Assembly: GCF_051513965.1 (NCBI RefSeq)
Contig: NZ_CP195847.1
Span: forward strand, 1,488,001 to 1,552,000
DNA length: 64,000 nucleotides
Origin: Paramicrobacterium sp051513965
Lineage (GTDB): Bacteria; Actinomycetota; Actinomycetes; Actinomycetales; Microbacteriaceae
Reading direction: 5' to 3'
A program made the translations under genes and the position numbers. Of the stretch, positions 42,705 through 50,645 are shown one piece after another (position 1 is the stretch's first letter; the number at the start of each line of letters is the position of its first letter). Under the pieces are notes generated by a model, which did not search any database, had not been told where the DNA came from, and saw only the letters and a program-made list of their open reading frames with translations.

Positions 42705-43751
42705 ATGAAGCTCACGCGCAGGATTCAAGCGTCGAAGCGCACCCCGCTGCTGCAGGTCGTAAAGACCTCGGTCGCTGCGGTCGTGGCGTGGATTGCCGCG
42801 GGCAGTGTGCTTCCTGAGCAACTCCCGGTCTTCGCCGCGATCGCCTCATTGCTGGTCGTCCAACCCAGCGTGAATCAATCCTTTGGCAAGGCCAGCGAAC
42901 GAAGTGTCGGGGTGATTTCGGGAGTGGCAGTCGCCTCCATTCTCAGCATGCTCCTCGGGCAGGCCAGCTGGGTCGTCATGCTGGCAATCCTCGTCGCGAT
43001 CCTTCTCGCTTGGTCACTGCGGATGACGACAGGCACATCTAATCAGGTCGCGATCAGCGCCATGCTGGTGCTTGCCCTCGGAGCGTCCAGCCCCGAGTAT
43101 GCGAGCGCACGGATCATCGAGACTCTCATCGGAGCCGCGATCGGGTTCGTCGTCAACGTCGTCATAGTTCCTCCGGTGCTCGTCTCTCCGGTGCGAGAGA
43201 GCGTGGTCCGGCTCGGAAATGAACTCGCATCCACTCTGGACCGCTTGGCAGAAGCTCTGCGCGTGGAACAGGCTGAGGGAGATCTCGAAGGCCTCATGAT
43301 CGAAGCTCGGCTGCTCAGGCCCATGAAGGATGCCGCTCAAACCGCGATCGAGGAGGGCGAAGAGTCTCTGACTCTGAACCCTCGGCGATCCTCTCACCGC
43401 TCCGATCTTGCAGAGCTCCGTGAGATTCTTGATCGCTTCTCCCCGGTGGTGACGCGACTCATCGGAATGACACGAGCGTTCCGGGATCATTATGACAGCG
43501 GCCTGCACTCTGAACCCAGTGTCCGCGCGATCGCTGAGCAGCTGACGCGCGCCGCCCACGACCTTCGTCTTATCATTCGGCCAAGCATGACCGATCCTGC
43601 ACCGATGACCAGTGAGATTCCCGCGCTGACTGCTCCCCTCGTGGTCGCCCCGCCCCGATCGAACCACTGGGTGCTGATCGGCTCGCTGATGGAAGATCTT
43701 CGCCGCATTCGCGAGTCCCTCTTGATCGATGAAGAGGACTTCGATGCCTGA
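42705..43751 (+). CDS. FUSC-family (aromatic acid exporter-like) membrane protein
   Basis: The 348-residue protein has an N-terminal membrane domain of about six helices (VKTSVAAVVAWIAAGSVL, then others to residue ~165) followed by a long helical cytoplasmic domain. The FUSC/ArAE family includes fusaric-acid and p-hydroxybenzoate exporters. Substrate is unknown. The start follows a TAGTCT box by 6 nt. It ends the plus-strand cluster and is convergent with the YchJ gene, 15 bp away. Confidence 0.87.
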   Translation: MKLTRRIQASKRTPLLQVVKTSVAAVVAWIAAGSVLPEQLPVFAAIASLLVVQPSVNQSFGKASERSVGVISGVAVASILSMLLGQASWVVMLAILVAILLAWSLRMTTGTSNQVAISAMLVLALGASSPEYASARIIETLIGAAIGFVVNVVIVPPVLVSPVRESVVRLGNELASTLDRLAEALRVEQAEGDLEGLMIEARLLRPMKDAAQTAIEEGEESLTLNPRRSSHRSDLAELREILDRFSPVVTRLIGMTRAFRDHYDSGLHSEPSVRAIAEQLTRAAHDLRLIIRPSMTDPAPMTSEIPALTAPLVVAPPRSNHWVLIGSLMEDLRRIRESLLIDEEDFDA

Positions 43752-43766
43752 GGGAGAGCCGATCCG

Positions 43767-44171
43767 CTATGAAGCGGGGAACTCACCATCCACGTAGAAC
43801 CACGTGCCATTCCGCCGAGCGAATGAGCTGATCTCCTCGAGCCGTCCACGGCCGTCGCGCGTGCGATATAGAGCCACGAAATGAACATGCCCGACATCGT
43901 CGAAAGGGCCTCCGCGGGAGGATGAGAGCACGTGCAGACGTGTCCAATGCAACTCACTGTCGAAGTCGATACCCAAAGGTCGCGTACTCTTGTCCCACGT
44001 GCGAAGAAGATAGCTCTCGTCGGCCAGCACAAAAGCAGTGAACCGGGAACGCATGAGCTGCTCCGCTGTCGGTGGCGCTTGCTGCCCTCCGATGAACCGG
44101 CCGCAGCATTCACCGTAGGCGTCTCCCCTGCCGCACGGGCATGAGTCGTCAGCCGTAATTATCGGGTGCAT
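43767..44171 (-). CDS. YchJ-family protein with SEC-C metal-binding motif
   Basis: The 134-residue protein starts with a zinc-binding SEC-C motif (SCPCGRGDAYGECCGRFIGG) and continues with an NTF2-like fold (LHVLSSSRGGPFDDVGHVHF). The biochemical role is unknown. It starts at ATG 44171 and overlaps the end of pabB by 13 nt, so it is co-transcribed with it. The FUSC gene ends 15 bp away on the opposite strand. Confidence 0.85.
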   Translation of the reverse strand: MHPIITADDSCPCGRGDAYGECCGRFIGGQQAPPTAEQLMRSRFTAFVLADESYLLRTWDKSTRPLGIDFDSELHWTRLHVLSSSRGGPFDDVGHVHFVALYRTRDGRGRLEEISSFARRNGTWFYVDGEFPAS

Positions 44172-45499
44172 CCGCTGCCCCTCCTGTGCGTCTGCTCGCT
44201 GCGGCCTACGTGCCACACATCTCTGACCCGAGCATTCTCCCATTCTTCAGGCAGTCTGGCACCGAGAGCAGCAAGCGGTGCCTGCGCCTTGAGCGCGACT
44301 TCTGCGATCTCCCGCTCCGGTTCCGAATCGATCGTAATTCCACCACCGGCTCCGACGTAGGCGATGCCGCGATCAACGGCGACGCTCCGTATCGTCATGG
44401 ACAGTTCCGCGCTTCCATCGCGGTTCACCCAGCCGAAGCAGCCCGCGTAGCGTCCGCGCGGACCGCTTTCGATGTTCGCCAGCAGATTGATTGCGCTCTG
44501 CTTCGGTGCCCCAGTCATCGAGCCCGCGGGAAACGTCGACGCCAGCACGTCTCTGAGCGATACTCGAGGCTCGAGCACTCCCGTAACTTCACTGACGAGC
44601 TGATGCACATGCGGATGAGTCTCGACGTGCAACAGACGAGGCGTCGTGACGCTGCCAGCTCTGCAGACCCGGGTCAGATCGTTGCGCATCAAATCGACGA
44701 TCATGACGTTCTCCGCACGTTCTTTCGGATCCGACTTCAACTCGCGCCGCAACGCACGATCCTCGGAAGCAGACTTCCCACGAGGCCGAGTTCCTTTGAT
44801 CGGGCTCGTCGAAACCGATCGGGAGGGGCTAATGCTCAGAAAGGCTTCCGGGGACGTCACGACCAGAGCTCGGGAGCTTCCTCGGATCAGCGCGCTTCGG
44901 CGACCCGGCTTCTCAAGCATTCGTCGAAATACATACCGCGGATCGAAATCGCCCCGCACGCTGAAACGGGTCGTTACGCAGAGTTGGTAAGCGTCTCCCG
45001 CACGAATCGCGTCCTGGGCGCTCGCGATGATACGCCTGTAGTGCTCAGGTGAGTCGCGGCTTTGAGCGGTCAAGGTCGTTTGCTCGCCCGACTCGCATCC
45101 ATCGTTCTGCAGATGCTGCAAATGCTGCAGGAGAAGCGTCTCAACCTCGGCAGCCCACACGGTGAGATCGCTGTCAACGGTGTGCGCATCGATCTTGCCC
45201 GACTCATGCTCAAAGGTGACGAATTTCTCGACCGCCAACCAGCACGAGTCATCCTTGTCATACCCGATCCATCCGATCCACCCTCCCCGGAACTCACGCC
45301 CTTTCGTTCCAGTTTCCGGCCAGGATGCCGTCTGCTGCGGCTCGGGCAGGTCTGAGGGTCGCCCGACACCGATATAGCTTGTGGTGCATTCCGCTGCGTG
45401 ATCGACGACCCAGAATCCGCAGCTGTCATCGCCGACGATAGCGTCATAGACGAATCCCGCTTGCCGCGTCGAAAAATCGATGCGCTGGCGATGAGTCAC
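44159..45499 (-). CDS. pabB: Aminodeoxychorismate synthase component I
   Basis: This chorismate-utilising enzyme makes 4-amino-4-deoxychorismate, a precursor of p-aminobenzoate and folate. PIKGTRPRG near residue 231 carries the catalytic Lys that distinguishes PabB from TrpE, and AGSMTGAPK is near residue 325. The 446-residue length is normal, and the C-terminal YVGAGGGITIDSEPEREIAE is conserved. The glutaminase PabA is not nearby, so it must be elsewhere. The start is a GTG with GGGAGG about 11 nt upstream. The YchJ-like gene follows. Confidence 0.92.
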   Translation of the reverse strand: MTHRQRIDFSTRQAGFVYDAIVGDDSCGFWVVDHAAECTTSYIGVGRPSDLPEPQQTASWPETGTKGREFRGGWIGWIGYDKDDSCWLAVEKFVTFEHESGKIDAHTVDSDLTVWAAEVETLLLQHLQHLQNDGCESGEQTTLTAQSRDSPEHYRRIIASAQDAIRAGDAYQLCVTTRFSVRGDFDPRYVFRRMLEKPGRRSALIRGSSRALVVTSPEAFLSISPSRSVSTSPIKGTRPRGKSASEDRALRRELKSDPKERAENVMIVDLMRNDLTRVCRAGSVTTPRLLHVETHPHVHQLVSEVTGVLEPRVSLRDVLASTFPAGSMTGAPKQSAINLLANIESGPRGRYAGCFGWVNRDGSAELSMTIRSVAVDRGIAYVGAGGGITIDSEPEREIAEVALKAQAPLAALGARLPEEWENARVRDVWHVGRSEQTHRRGSGCTR

Positions 45500-45759
45500 A
45501 ATGCGGTCGACCTCCCGAGATTGCTGTGCGACGCGCCGCCGACCGCCGGTTGGAGACGGCGTGAGGCATCAGTCTCATGGCATGGCCGGTAGCCAGTCGT
45601 CGAAGCTTCCTCAAACCGAGAGTGCGCGGCATCTTCGACGAGGTTTCGAGCTTATCTGACGAACGATCGAGAACGCTCACAGCGACGTAACGGTGCGTTC
45701 GAGGCGCTACTCCTTGAGAGAGCCGATAGTACGTCGAAGCAGGCAACGCCGTCACCGCT
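45500..45759. other. Unassigned region upstream of pabB
   Basis: These 260 bp hold the pabB promoter region but no gene I can support. On the plus strand a 37-codon frame (from 45564, MAWPVASRRSFLKPRVRGIF) is open, and on the minus strand a longer frame reads across into the IS remnant. Both could be fragments of a lost gene. Neither matches a family I know. Confidence 0.5.
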
Positions 45760-46029
45760 TGGCGGTGCCTGTCATGTGGCTCATCCCAGTCAAGGAAACG
45801 TCCCGATGTCACCCGCAGGGAACAGCTCCGCCGATTCGTGCCCCGGCTTGTCGGCAAACACTCGCAAGCCGAGATCGATCACACTGGCACGGGGCGCTCG
45901 TTCCGGCGGCGCGCAGCCTGGTGCTGGGACGTACAACCACGGCTGCCACCGACCGAAACGGTGTATCACGCCGTCATGGTCGACGGCCTCTGCGTCGGCA
46001 CTTGGTGTCTCCTGATCGCGCTCAGCGAC
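45760..46029 (+). mobile_element. Degraded internal fragment of the IS1249-type element
   Basis: This 270-bp stretch aligns without gaps to 2220-2489 of the complete element, with about 16 differences in 255 bp compared by eye (roughly 94% identity). It covers transposase codons ~30-118 and keeps the reading frame, including Asp of VDGL. Both inverted repeats and the rest of the transposase are missing. Its right edge is 17 bp from the tRNA-Ala terminator. It therefore derives from an older insertion of a related copy. Confidence 0.9.
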
Positions 46030-46045
46030 TCCTGGCGCAACAACG

Positions 46046-46073
46046 AAAAAGAGCCCGGCCGATGGCCAGGCTC
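46046..46073 (-). terminator. Intrinsic terminator of tRNA-Ala
   Basis: On the minus strand a 10-bp stem with one mismatch (46064-46073 with 46051-46060, 3-nt loop) is followed by TTTTT (46050-46046). It ends the tRNA-Ala transcript next to the IS remnant. Confidence 0.85.
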
Positions 46074-46113
46074 CTCCTCATAACTGTCAACTATGTCGCG
46101 ACTCATGTCGGTG

Positions 46114-46186
46114 TGGATCTGAGGGGACTCGAACCCCTGACCCCCTGCATGCCATGCAGGTGCGCTACCAGCTGCGCCACAGACCC
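46114..46186 (-). tRNA. tRNA-Ala (anticodon GGC)
   Basis: The 73-nt cloverleaf has an acceptor stem GGGTCTG/CAGATCC with one G-T pair, a D-arm with GCGCAGCTGGTAGCGC, an anticodon arm CCTGC ATGGCAT GCAGG with GGC, and a T-arm with GGTTCGAGTCC. CCA is not encoded. It follows rsfS on the same strand by 81 bp. Confidence 0.95.
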
Positions 46187-46267
46187 AGATCCATTGCCGA
46201 AGCAACTCATCTAATGTACATCAACTCTGCCCGCGAAGAGAAATCGGCACACTCGGGCGTGTTGATT

Positions 46268-46636
46268 TCAGTCCGTGAGTACCTCGTGGAGCGGGATGAC
46301 AGGACAATCGCGCCACAGCCGCTCCAGTGAGTAGTACTCACGCTCTTCAGGATGAAATACATGGGCGACGAGATCCCCGAAGTCGATCAACACCCAACGT
46401 CCTTCGGCACGCCCCTCTCGCCGAACCGCATGAACACCACGCTCGCGAAGCACGTCCTCGATCCCATCCGCGATCGCTACGACATTTCGCTCGCTGCGTC
46501 CGCTCACGATCAAGAATGCGTCCACAAAGGGCAGCGGCTCGGACACATCGACAGCGACGATCTCCTCACCGCCCTTATCGTTGGCGGCGGACGCCGCGAT
46601 CCGTGCGAGGTCGAGGGACTCGTTTGAGGCAGTCAC
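46268..46636 (-). CDS. rsfS: Ribosomal silencing factor RsfS
   Basis: RsfS binds ribosomal protein L14 and blocks subunit joining when nutrients are scarce. The 122-residue protein has the family's IVAVDVSEPLPFVDAFLIVSG and WVLIDFGDLVAHVFHPEEREYYSLERLW segments. It closes a minus-strand run that includes proB-proA-nadD. The upstream neighbour is a membrane-anchored acidic protein. Confidence 0.94.
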   Translation of the reverse strand: MTASNESLDLARIAASAANDKGGEEIVAVDVSEPLPFVDAFLIVSGRSERNVVAIADGIEDVLRERGVHAVRREGRAEGRWVLIDFGDLVAHVFHPEEREYYSLERLWRDCPVIPLHEVLTD

Positions 46637-46663
46637 AGAATAAAGGAGGGCTTTCTCTCAGTG

Positions 46664-47686
46664 TCAGAACGAATTAGTCAGAAGTCCGACGATGACCACG
46701 CCGATCACCGCGACACACAGCACGCCAGCCGTGATGGCAAGAATCATCAGCAGTTTCGGGCTCGACGTCTTTGTCGGAGGTGTGATCACATCACGAGTAA
46801 CAGCGTGCGTGCTTACAGCGCGCGTCGCCGAGACAGGAGTTCCGGCTGTCGCAGTTCCCTCACCGCTGTTGTCTGCACCTGAGTCCACATCGGGGCGATC
46901 TGACGACGAGCGCTCAGCTTTCGCATCGGCATGAGGGAGATCCAAGGATCCCGTAACAACGATCTCACCTGTGGTTGATGACTTGGTGTCCGATGTGTGG
47001 CCGCTCGCACCAGGAAGGAGAAGGACGCTGGACGTTGTCAAGACGTCGGAGCCTCGAGCTTCAGGCGCAATTAATGTGTCAAAAGCCCGAGCCGGTTCTG
47101 ATCGGGACGACTCATCGTCTTCCTTGCCTGACTTTGGCCGGAAGGCATCAGAAATCTGCTCAGACGAATCAATATGATCAGTTTCCTGTGCCTGGTCCGC
47201 AGGCAAGTCTTTGGCGCTCGGCGTTGGCTTCGCAGCTTTTGGGGCAGTCGGGGCCTGCGCCTCGTCTTCTTGGTTCTCACCGACCGGCGATTCCGTCGAA
47301 GAGTCAGCTGACGCGTCTGTCGGGTTCTCTGGCTGAGCACTCGCGGCGTCTGCTTCAATGACTGGCGTCATGCCTGTAGCAGCGCGCAGGGCGCGAAGCT
47401 CTCTCCTCGTCAGTGGCCGTTCGCCTTCGTTTGCGTCCTCCGAAGGCACCGACGAGGAAGCAGACTCGCGTTTCGGATGCGTCTGAGGAGCACCGGGCTT
47501 CTCAGCGGCTTCGCGCTTGTCGGATTTCTCAGCGGCATCACTCTGAGCAGCGGACGCTTCGGTCTTCTCCTGGTCCTCCGCCGAGGCAGGCTTGGTGCGC
47601 AGAACGCTCTCCTGCGCCTGCTGTGCCCGCAGCTTCTCCCGTAGTTCCCGACGGGAGAGTGGCCGCTCGTCGGAAAACGAGGTCAT
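46664..47686 (-). CDS. Low-complexity membrane-anchored protein with RREL motifs
   Basis: The 340-residue protein is rich in Ser, Ala, Glu and Pro and probably disordered for about 310 residues. It ends in one membrane helix (LLMILAITAGVLCVAVIGVVIVG) and a short tail. The sequence RPLSRRELREKLRA at the N-terminus recurs as RPLTRRELRALRA near residue 92. With the anchor at the C-terminus, the protein may present the arm to the cytoplasm. I know no function. It overlaps nadD by 4 nt, and rsfS follows 27 bp later. Confidence 0.7.
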   Translation of the reverse strand: MTSFSDERPLSRRELREKLRAQQAQESVLRTKPASAEDQEKTEASAAQSDAAEKSDKREAAEKPGAPQTHPKRESASSSVPSEDANEGERPLTRRELRALRAATGMTPVIEADAASAQPENPTDASADSSTESPVGENQEDEAQAPTAPKAAKPTPSAKDLPADQAQETDHIDSSEQISDAFRPKSGKEDDESSRSEPARAFDTLIAPEARGSDVLTTSSVLLLPGASGHTSDTKSSTTGEIVVTGSLDLPHADAKAERSSSDRPDVDSGADNSGEGTATAGTPVSATRAVSTHAVTRDVITPPTKTSSPKLLMILAITAGVLCVAVIGVVIVGLLTNSF

Positions 47687-48285
47687 TCACTACTCCGATA
47701 CAGATGATACTTCGTGATGTATTGAACGACACCATCCGGAACCAGATACCAGACCGGGTAGCCCCGGCCGACCCGGCTTCGGCAATCAGTTGAGGAGATT
47801 GCAAGTGCCGGTACTTCCAACAAGCTTACGTGCTCAGGAGGCAATCCAGAAATGTTCAAGGAATGTCCCGGACGACTCACAGCCACGAAGTGAGCAAGGG
47901 AGAAGAGTTCACTGGAGTTCTTCCAGCCGAGGATCTGCGCGATAGCGTCTGCACCCGTGATGAAGAACAGGTCTGCTTCGGGGCGCTGCTGCTTGAGATC
48001 CCGAAGAGTGTCGATCGTGTACGTCAGCCCGTCGCGATCGATATCAACACGGCTCACCGTGAACTGCGGGTTAGATGCTGTGGCGATCACCGTCATCAGA
48101 TAGCGATGCTCGCTCTCTGTCACCTCAGCCTTCTGCCATGGCCGCCCTGTCGGAACGAACACCACCTCGTCGAGATCAAATGATTGAGCAACCTCACTCG
48201 CCGCCACGAGGTGTCCGTGGTGAATCGGATCGAAGGTGCCGCCCATCACCCCGATCCGCGGCCGCACGACTGTGTCCCCCATCAC
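47683..48285 (-). CDS. nadD: Nicotinate-nucleotide adenylyltransferase
   Basis: NadD makes deamido-NAD from nicotinate mononucleotide and ATP. The nucleotidyl-transferase motif GGTFDPIHHGHL (residues 15-26) and the C-terminal ISSTDCRSRVGRGYP (an ISST-type motif) are clear. The 200-residue length is standard. The first codons (MMGDTVVRPRIGVMGG) contain two possible ATGs. It overlaps the downstream membrane-anchored protein gene by 4 nt. Confidence 0.93.
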   Translation of the reverse strand: MMGDTVVRPRIGVMGGTFDPIHHGHLVAASEVAQSFDLDEVVFVPTGRPWQKAEVTESEHRYLMTVIATASNPQFTVSRVDIDRDGLTYTIDTLRDLKQQRPEADLFFITGADAIAQILGWKNSSELFSLAHFVAVSRPGHSLNISGLPPEHVSLLEVPALAISSTDCRSRVGRGYPVWYLVPDGVVQYITKYHLYRSSE

Positions 48286-48300
48286 CGTACGCGCCTCGCG

Positions 48301-48495
48301 CTACTTCTGTTCACTCTCCGGTGTGTCGTACGCGTGCGCTGTCTGCGCTGACCCGGTCTTGTGGCTGTGGCGATTTGCCACGTCACGATAGGCGAACGTA
48401 GCAAAGCCGAGAATGAGAAAAATCGCAAGCGCCACGACCCCGAACATGAAGCTGGGCATCACGAGTTCATTGACAGTGTGCTCGGATTCGGCCAT
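48301..48495 (-). CDS. Small conserved-looking membrane protein
   Basis: The 64-residue protein starts MAESEHTVNELVMPSFMFGV and has one membrane helix (about residues 14-36), followed by a polar tail with HKTGSAQTAHAYDTPES. It lies between proA and nadD, 15 bp before nadD, on the same strand, where it is likely co-transcribed. An alternative ATG at 48516 adds seven residues. I do not recognise the family. Confidence 0.65.
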   Translation of the reverse strand: MAESEHTVNELVMPSFMFGVVALAIFLILGFATFAYRDVANRHSHKTGSAQTAHAYDTPESEQK

Positions 48496-48564
48496 AAGGA
48501 CGGTCGCAAAGGGCATTTCAACTCCATTTCTCGCGGCGCGTTAACGCTCTCATCAGTCTACAGG

Positions 48565-49830
48565 TCAGGCACGCACCTGTCCGTCGCCGCGCACAACCCA
48601 TTTCGAACTCGTGAGCTCGGACAGTCCCATGGGGCCACGAGCGTGGAGCTTCTGAGTGGAGATGCCCACCTCCGCTCCGAATCCGAACACTCCCCCATCA
48701 GTGAAGCGTGTGGATGCGTTCACCATCACTACAGCTGAATCGACGTCTGTCAGGAAACGCTCGGCGTTACGCATGTCGTTTGTCACGATCGCGTCCGTGT
48801 GTTTGGTCGAGAACTGCCGGATGTGCTCGATCGCCTCTTCCAGTGAGTCAACCACACGCATCCCCAGCCGCAGCTCAAGGTGCTCCGTTGCCCACTCGTC
48901 AGGCGCCGCCGGTGAAGCCCCCGTGGCGAAATCGCGAATCTTCTCGTCTGCCCTCACATCGACTCCGTGACCGAGCAATCGCTCAACGATCTTAGAGACA
49001 AGATTTGGGGACACATCACGATGAACGAGCACCGTTTCAACGGCGTTGCAGACGCTCGGGCGTTGCGTCTTCGCGTTGTCGATGATCTCCACCGCTGTCT
49101 CGGCATCAGCACTTGAATCGATGTAGATGTGAACAATCCCAGCACCCGTCTCAATCACCGGAACAGTCGATTCGCTAACGACTCGGTCAATCAGCGCTGC
49201 GCTGCCTCGAGGTATGAGCACGTCAACGAGACCTCGGGCCTTCATGAGCTCCGCAGCTCCGTCACGGCCGAAGTCATCCACCGCCTGAATCGCGTCGGCC
49301 GTGACCCCTGCTCTCTCCAACGCTCGCCGCAGGATTGAGATGAGCTCTTCGTTGCTGTGCAGAGCGGCGCTGCCACCTCGAAGAGCAACGGCATTTCCAC
49401 TCCGCAGAGCGAGTGCGGCTATATCGACCGTGACGTTGGGCCGGGCCTCGTAGATAACCCCAACGACACCGAATGGTACGCGTACCTGCTCGATCTTGAC
49501 GCCGTTCTCGAGGGTGCTTCCGCGGATGACCTGCCCCAGCGGGTCTGTTAGAGCAGCAATGTGGCGCACCGACGCTGCGAGCGACGATATCCTCTCCTCT
49601 GTCAATGCGAGACGATCAATCAGCCCTCCTGACAAGCCGTTCTGCTCGCCAGCCTCACGGTCCTTCGCATTAGCAGCGAGAATCGCATCGACGTTCTCCT
49701 CCAACGCCTGAGCAACGGACTCGAGCGCGTCAGCCCGCTGCCGTCCGGTCAGACGGGCGATCTCTCGCGAGGCTGCTTGAGCGGCCTCAAGACGTGTGCG
49801 AATCGGCGTTGAGAGAGAAGGTTCGGTCAT
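48565..49830 (-). CDS. proA: Gamma-glutamyl phosphate reductase
   Basis: ProA reduces gamma-glutamyl phosphate to glutamate-5-semialdehyde, the second step in proline synthesis. The aldehyde-dehydrogenase fold is complete, with active Cys in RPSVCNAVETVLVH near residue 267 and the conserved EVGISTQKLHARGPMGL near the end. The 421-residue length is typical. It overlaps proB by 4 nt, as expected for a coupled pair. Confidence 0.94.
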   Translation of the reverse strand: MTEPSLSTPIRTRLEAAQAASREIARLTGRQRADALESVAQALEENVDAILAANAKDREAGEQNGLSGGLIDRLALTEERISSLAASVRHIAALTDPLGQVIRGSTLENGVKIEQVRVPFGVVGVIYEARPNVTVDIAALALRSGNAVALRGGSAALHSNEELISILRRALERAGVTADAIQAVDDFGRDGAAELMKARGLVDVLIPRGSAALIDRVVSESTVPVIETGAGIVHIYIDSSADAETAVEIIDNAKTQRPSVCNAVETVLVHRDVSPNLVSKIVERLLGHGVDVRADEKIRDFATGASPAAPDEWATEHLELRLGMRVVDSLEEAIEHIRQFSTKHTDAIVTNDMRNAERFLTDVDSAVVMVNASTRFTDGGVFGFGAEVGISTQKLHARGPMGLSELTSSKWVVRGDGQVRA

Positions 49831-50645
49831 GCGCCGAGTCTAGCCGGGCCCTCTGCTTCATTACGCCCCCGGGGCACGAACCAGGTCCCGACATCACGCC
49901 CCTCAAGCGCATCACTTATCTGGCTGGCAGACGTCACAAGCACTCCGGTGCCACGCTCAGCAGCGAGTCGTGCCGCCGATACCTTGGTGGATGCGCCGCC
50001 AGTCCCCACGCCGGCGCGATTCGCCTCCCCGAATTCGACGTCGCCAAGCGTCTGTTCGGGAGCGATCTCAGGGATACGCGTTGCCCCGGGACGCTCTGGA
50101 GGCATCGTGTAGATCGCATCCACATCACTGAGCAGGATCATCGCGTCGGCTTCGATCAGGATGGAGACCAGCGAGGCCAGACGGTCGTTGTCTCCGAAGC
50201 GAATCTCGTGTGTCGCAACCGTGTCATTCTCATTGACGATCGGGAGGATCCTCAGGCCGAGAAGCCTCTCCACCGCTCGGCGTGCGTTACTTCGAGAGTT
50301 CGCTGCTTCAAGGTCACCCGCGGTGAGGAGAACCTGACCCGCCACGATTCCGTACCGGTCAAGGCTGTCTTGATAACGATAGACCAGAACATTTTGTCCG
50401 ACAGCGGCGGCGGCCTGCTGCGTCGCAAGATCACTCGGTCTGCTGTCGAGCCCGAGATATGGCATTCCGGTGGCGATCGCACCGGACGAGACAAGGATGA
50501 CCTCGGCGCCGCGTGAATGCGCTTCCGCGAGAGCGGTCACCAGTGGATCTATCTGCCCCGCATTGACTCCACTGATAGAGGAGGAACCGACCTTCACGAC
50601 GATCCGTTTTGCAGAAGTGAGGTCCGCTCGGCACGCAACATTCAC
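49827..50645 (-). CDS. proB: Glutamate 5-kinase, no PUA domain
   Basis: ProB phosphorylates glutamate in the first step of proline synthesis. The amino-acid kinase fold shows VKVGSSSISG near residue 18, FGDNDRLASLV near residue 149 and GTGGASTKVSAARLA. It is 272 residues, about 100 shorter than E. coli ProB, and ends at the kinase domain, so the C-terminal PUA domain is absent. It overlaps obgE and proA by 4 nt each. Confidence 0.92.
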   Translation of the reverse strand: MNVACRADLTSAKRIVVKVGSSSISGVNAGQIDPLVTALAEAHSRGAEVILVSSGAIATGMPYLGLDSRPSDLATQQAAAAVGQNVLVYRYQDSLDRYGIVAGQVLLTAGDLEAANSRSNARRAVERLLGLRILPIVNENDTVATHEIRFGDNDRLASLVSILIEADAMILLSDVDAIYTMPPERPGATRIPEIAPEQTLGDVEFGEANRAGVGTGGASTKVSAARLAAERGTGVLVTSASQISDALEGRDVGTWFVPRGRNEAEGPARLGA

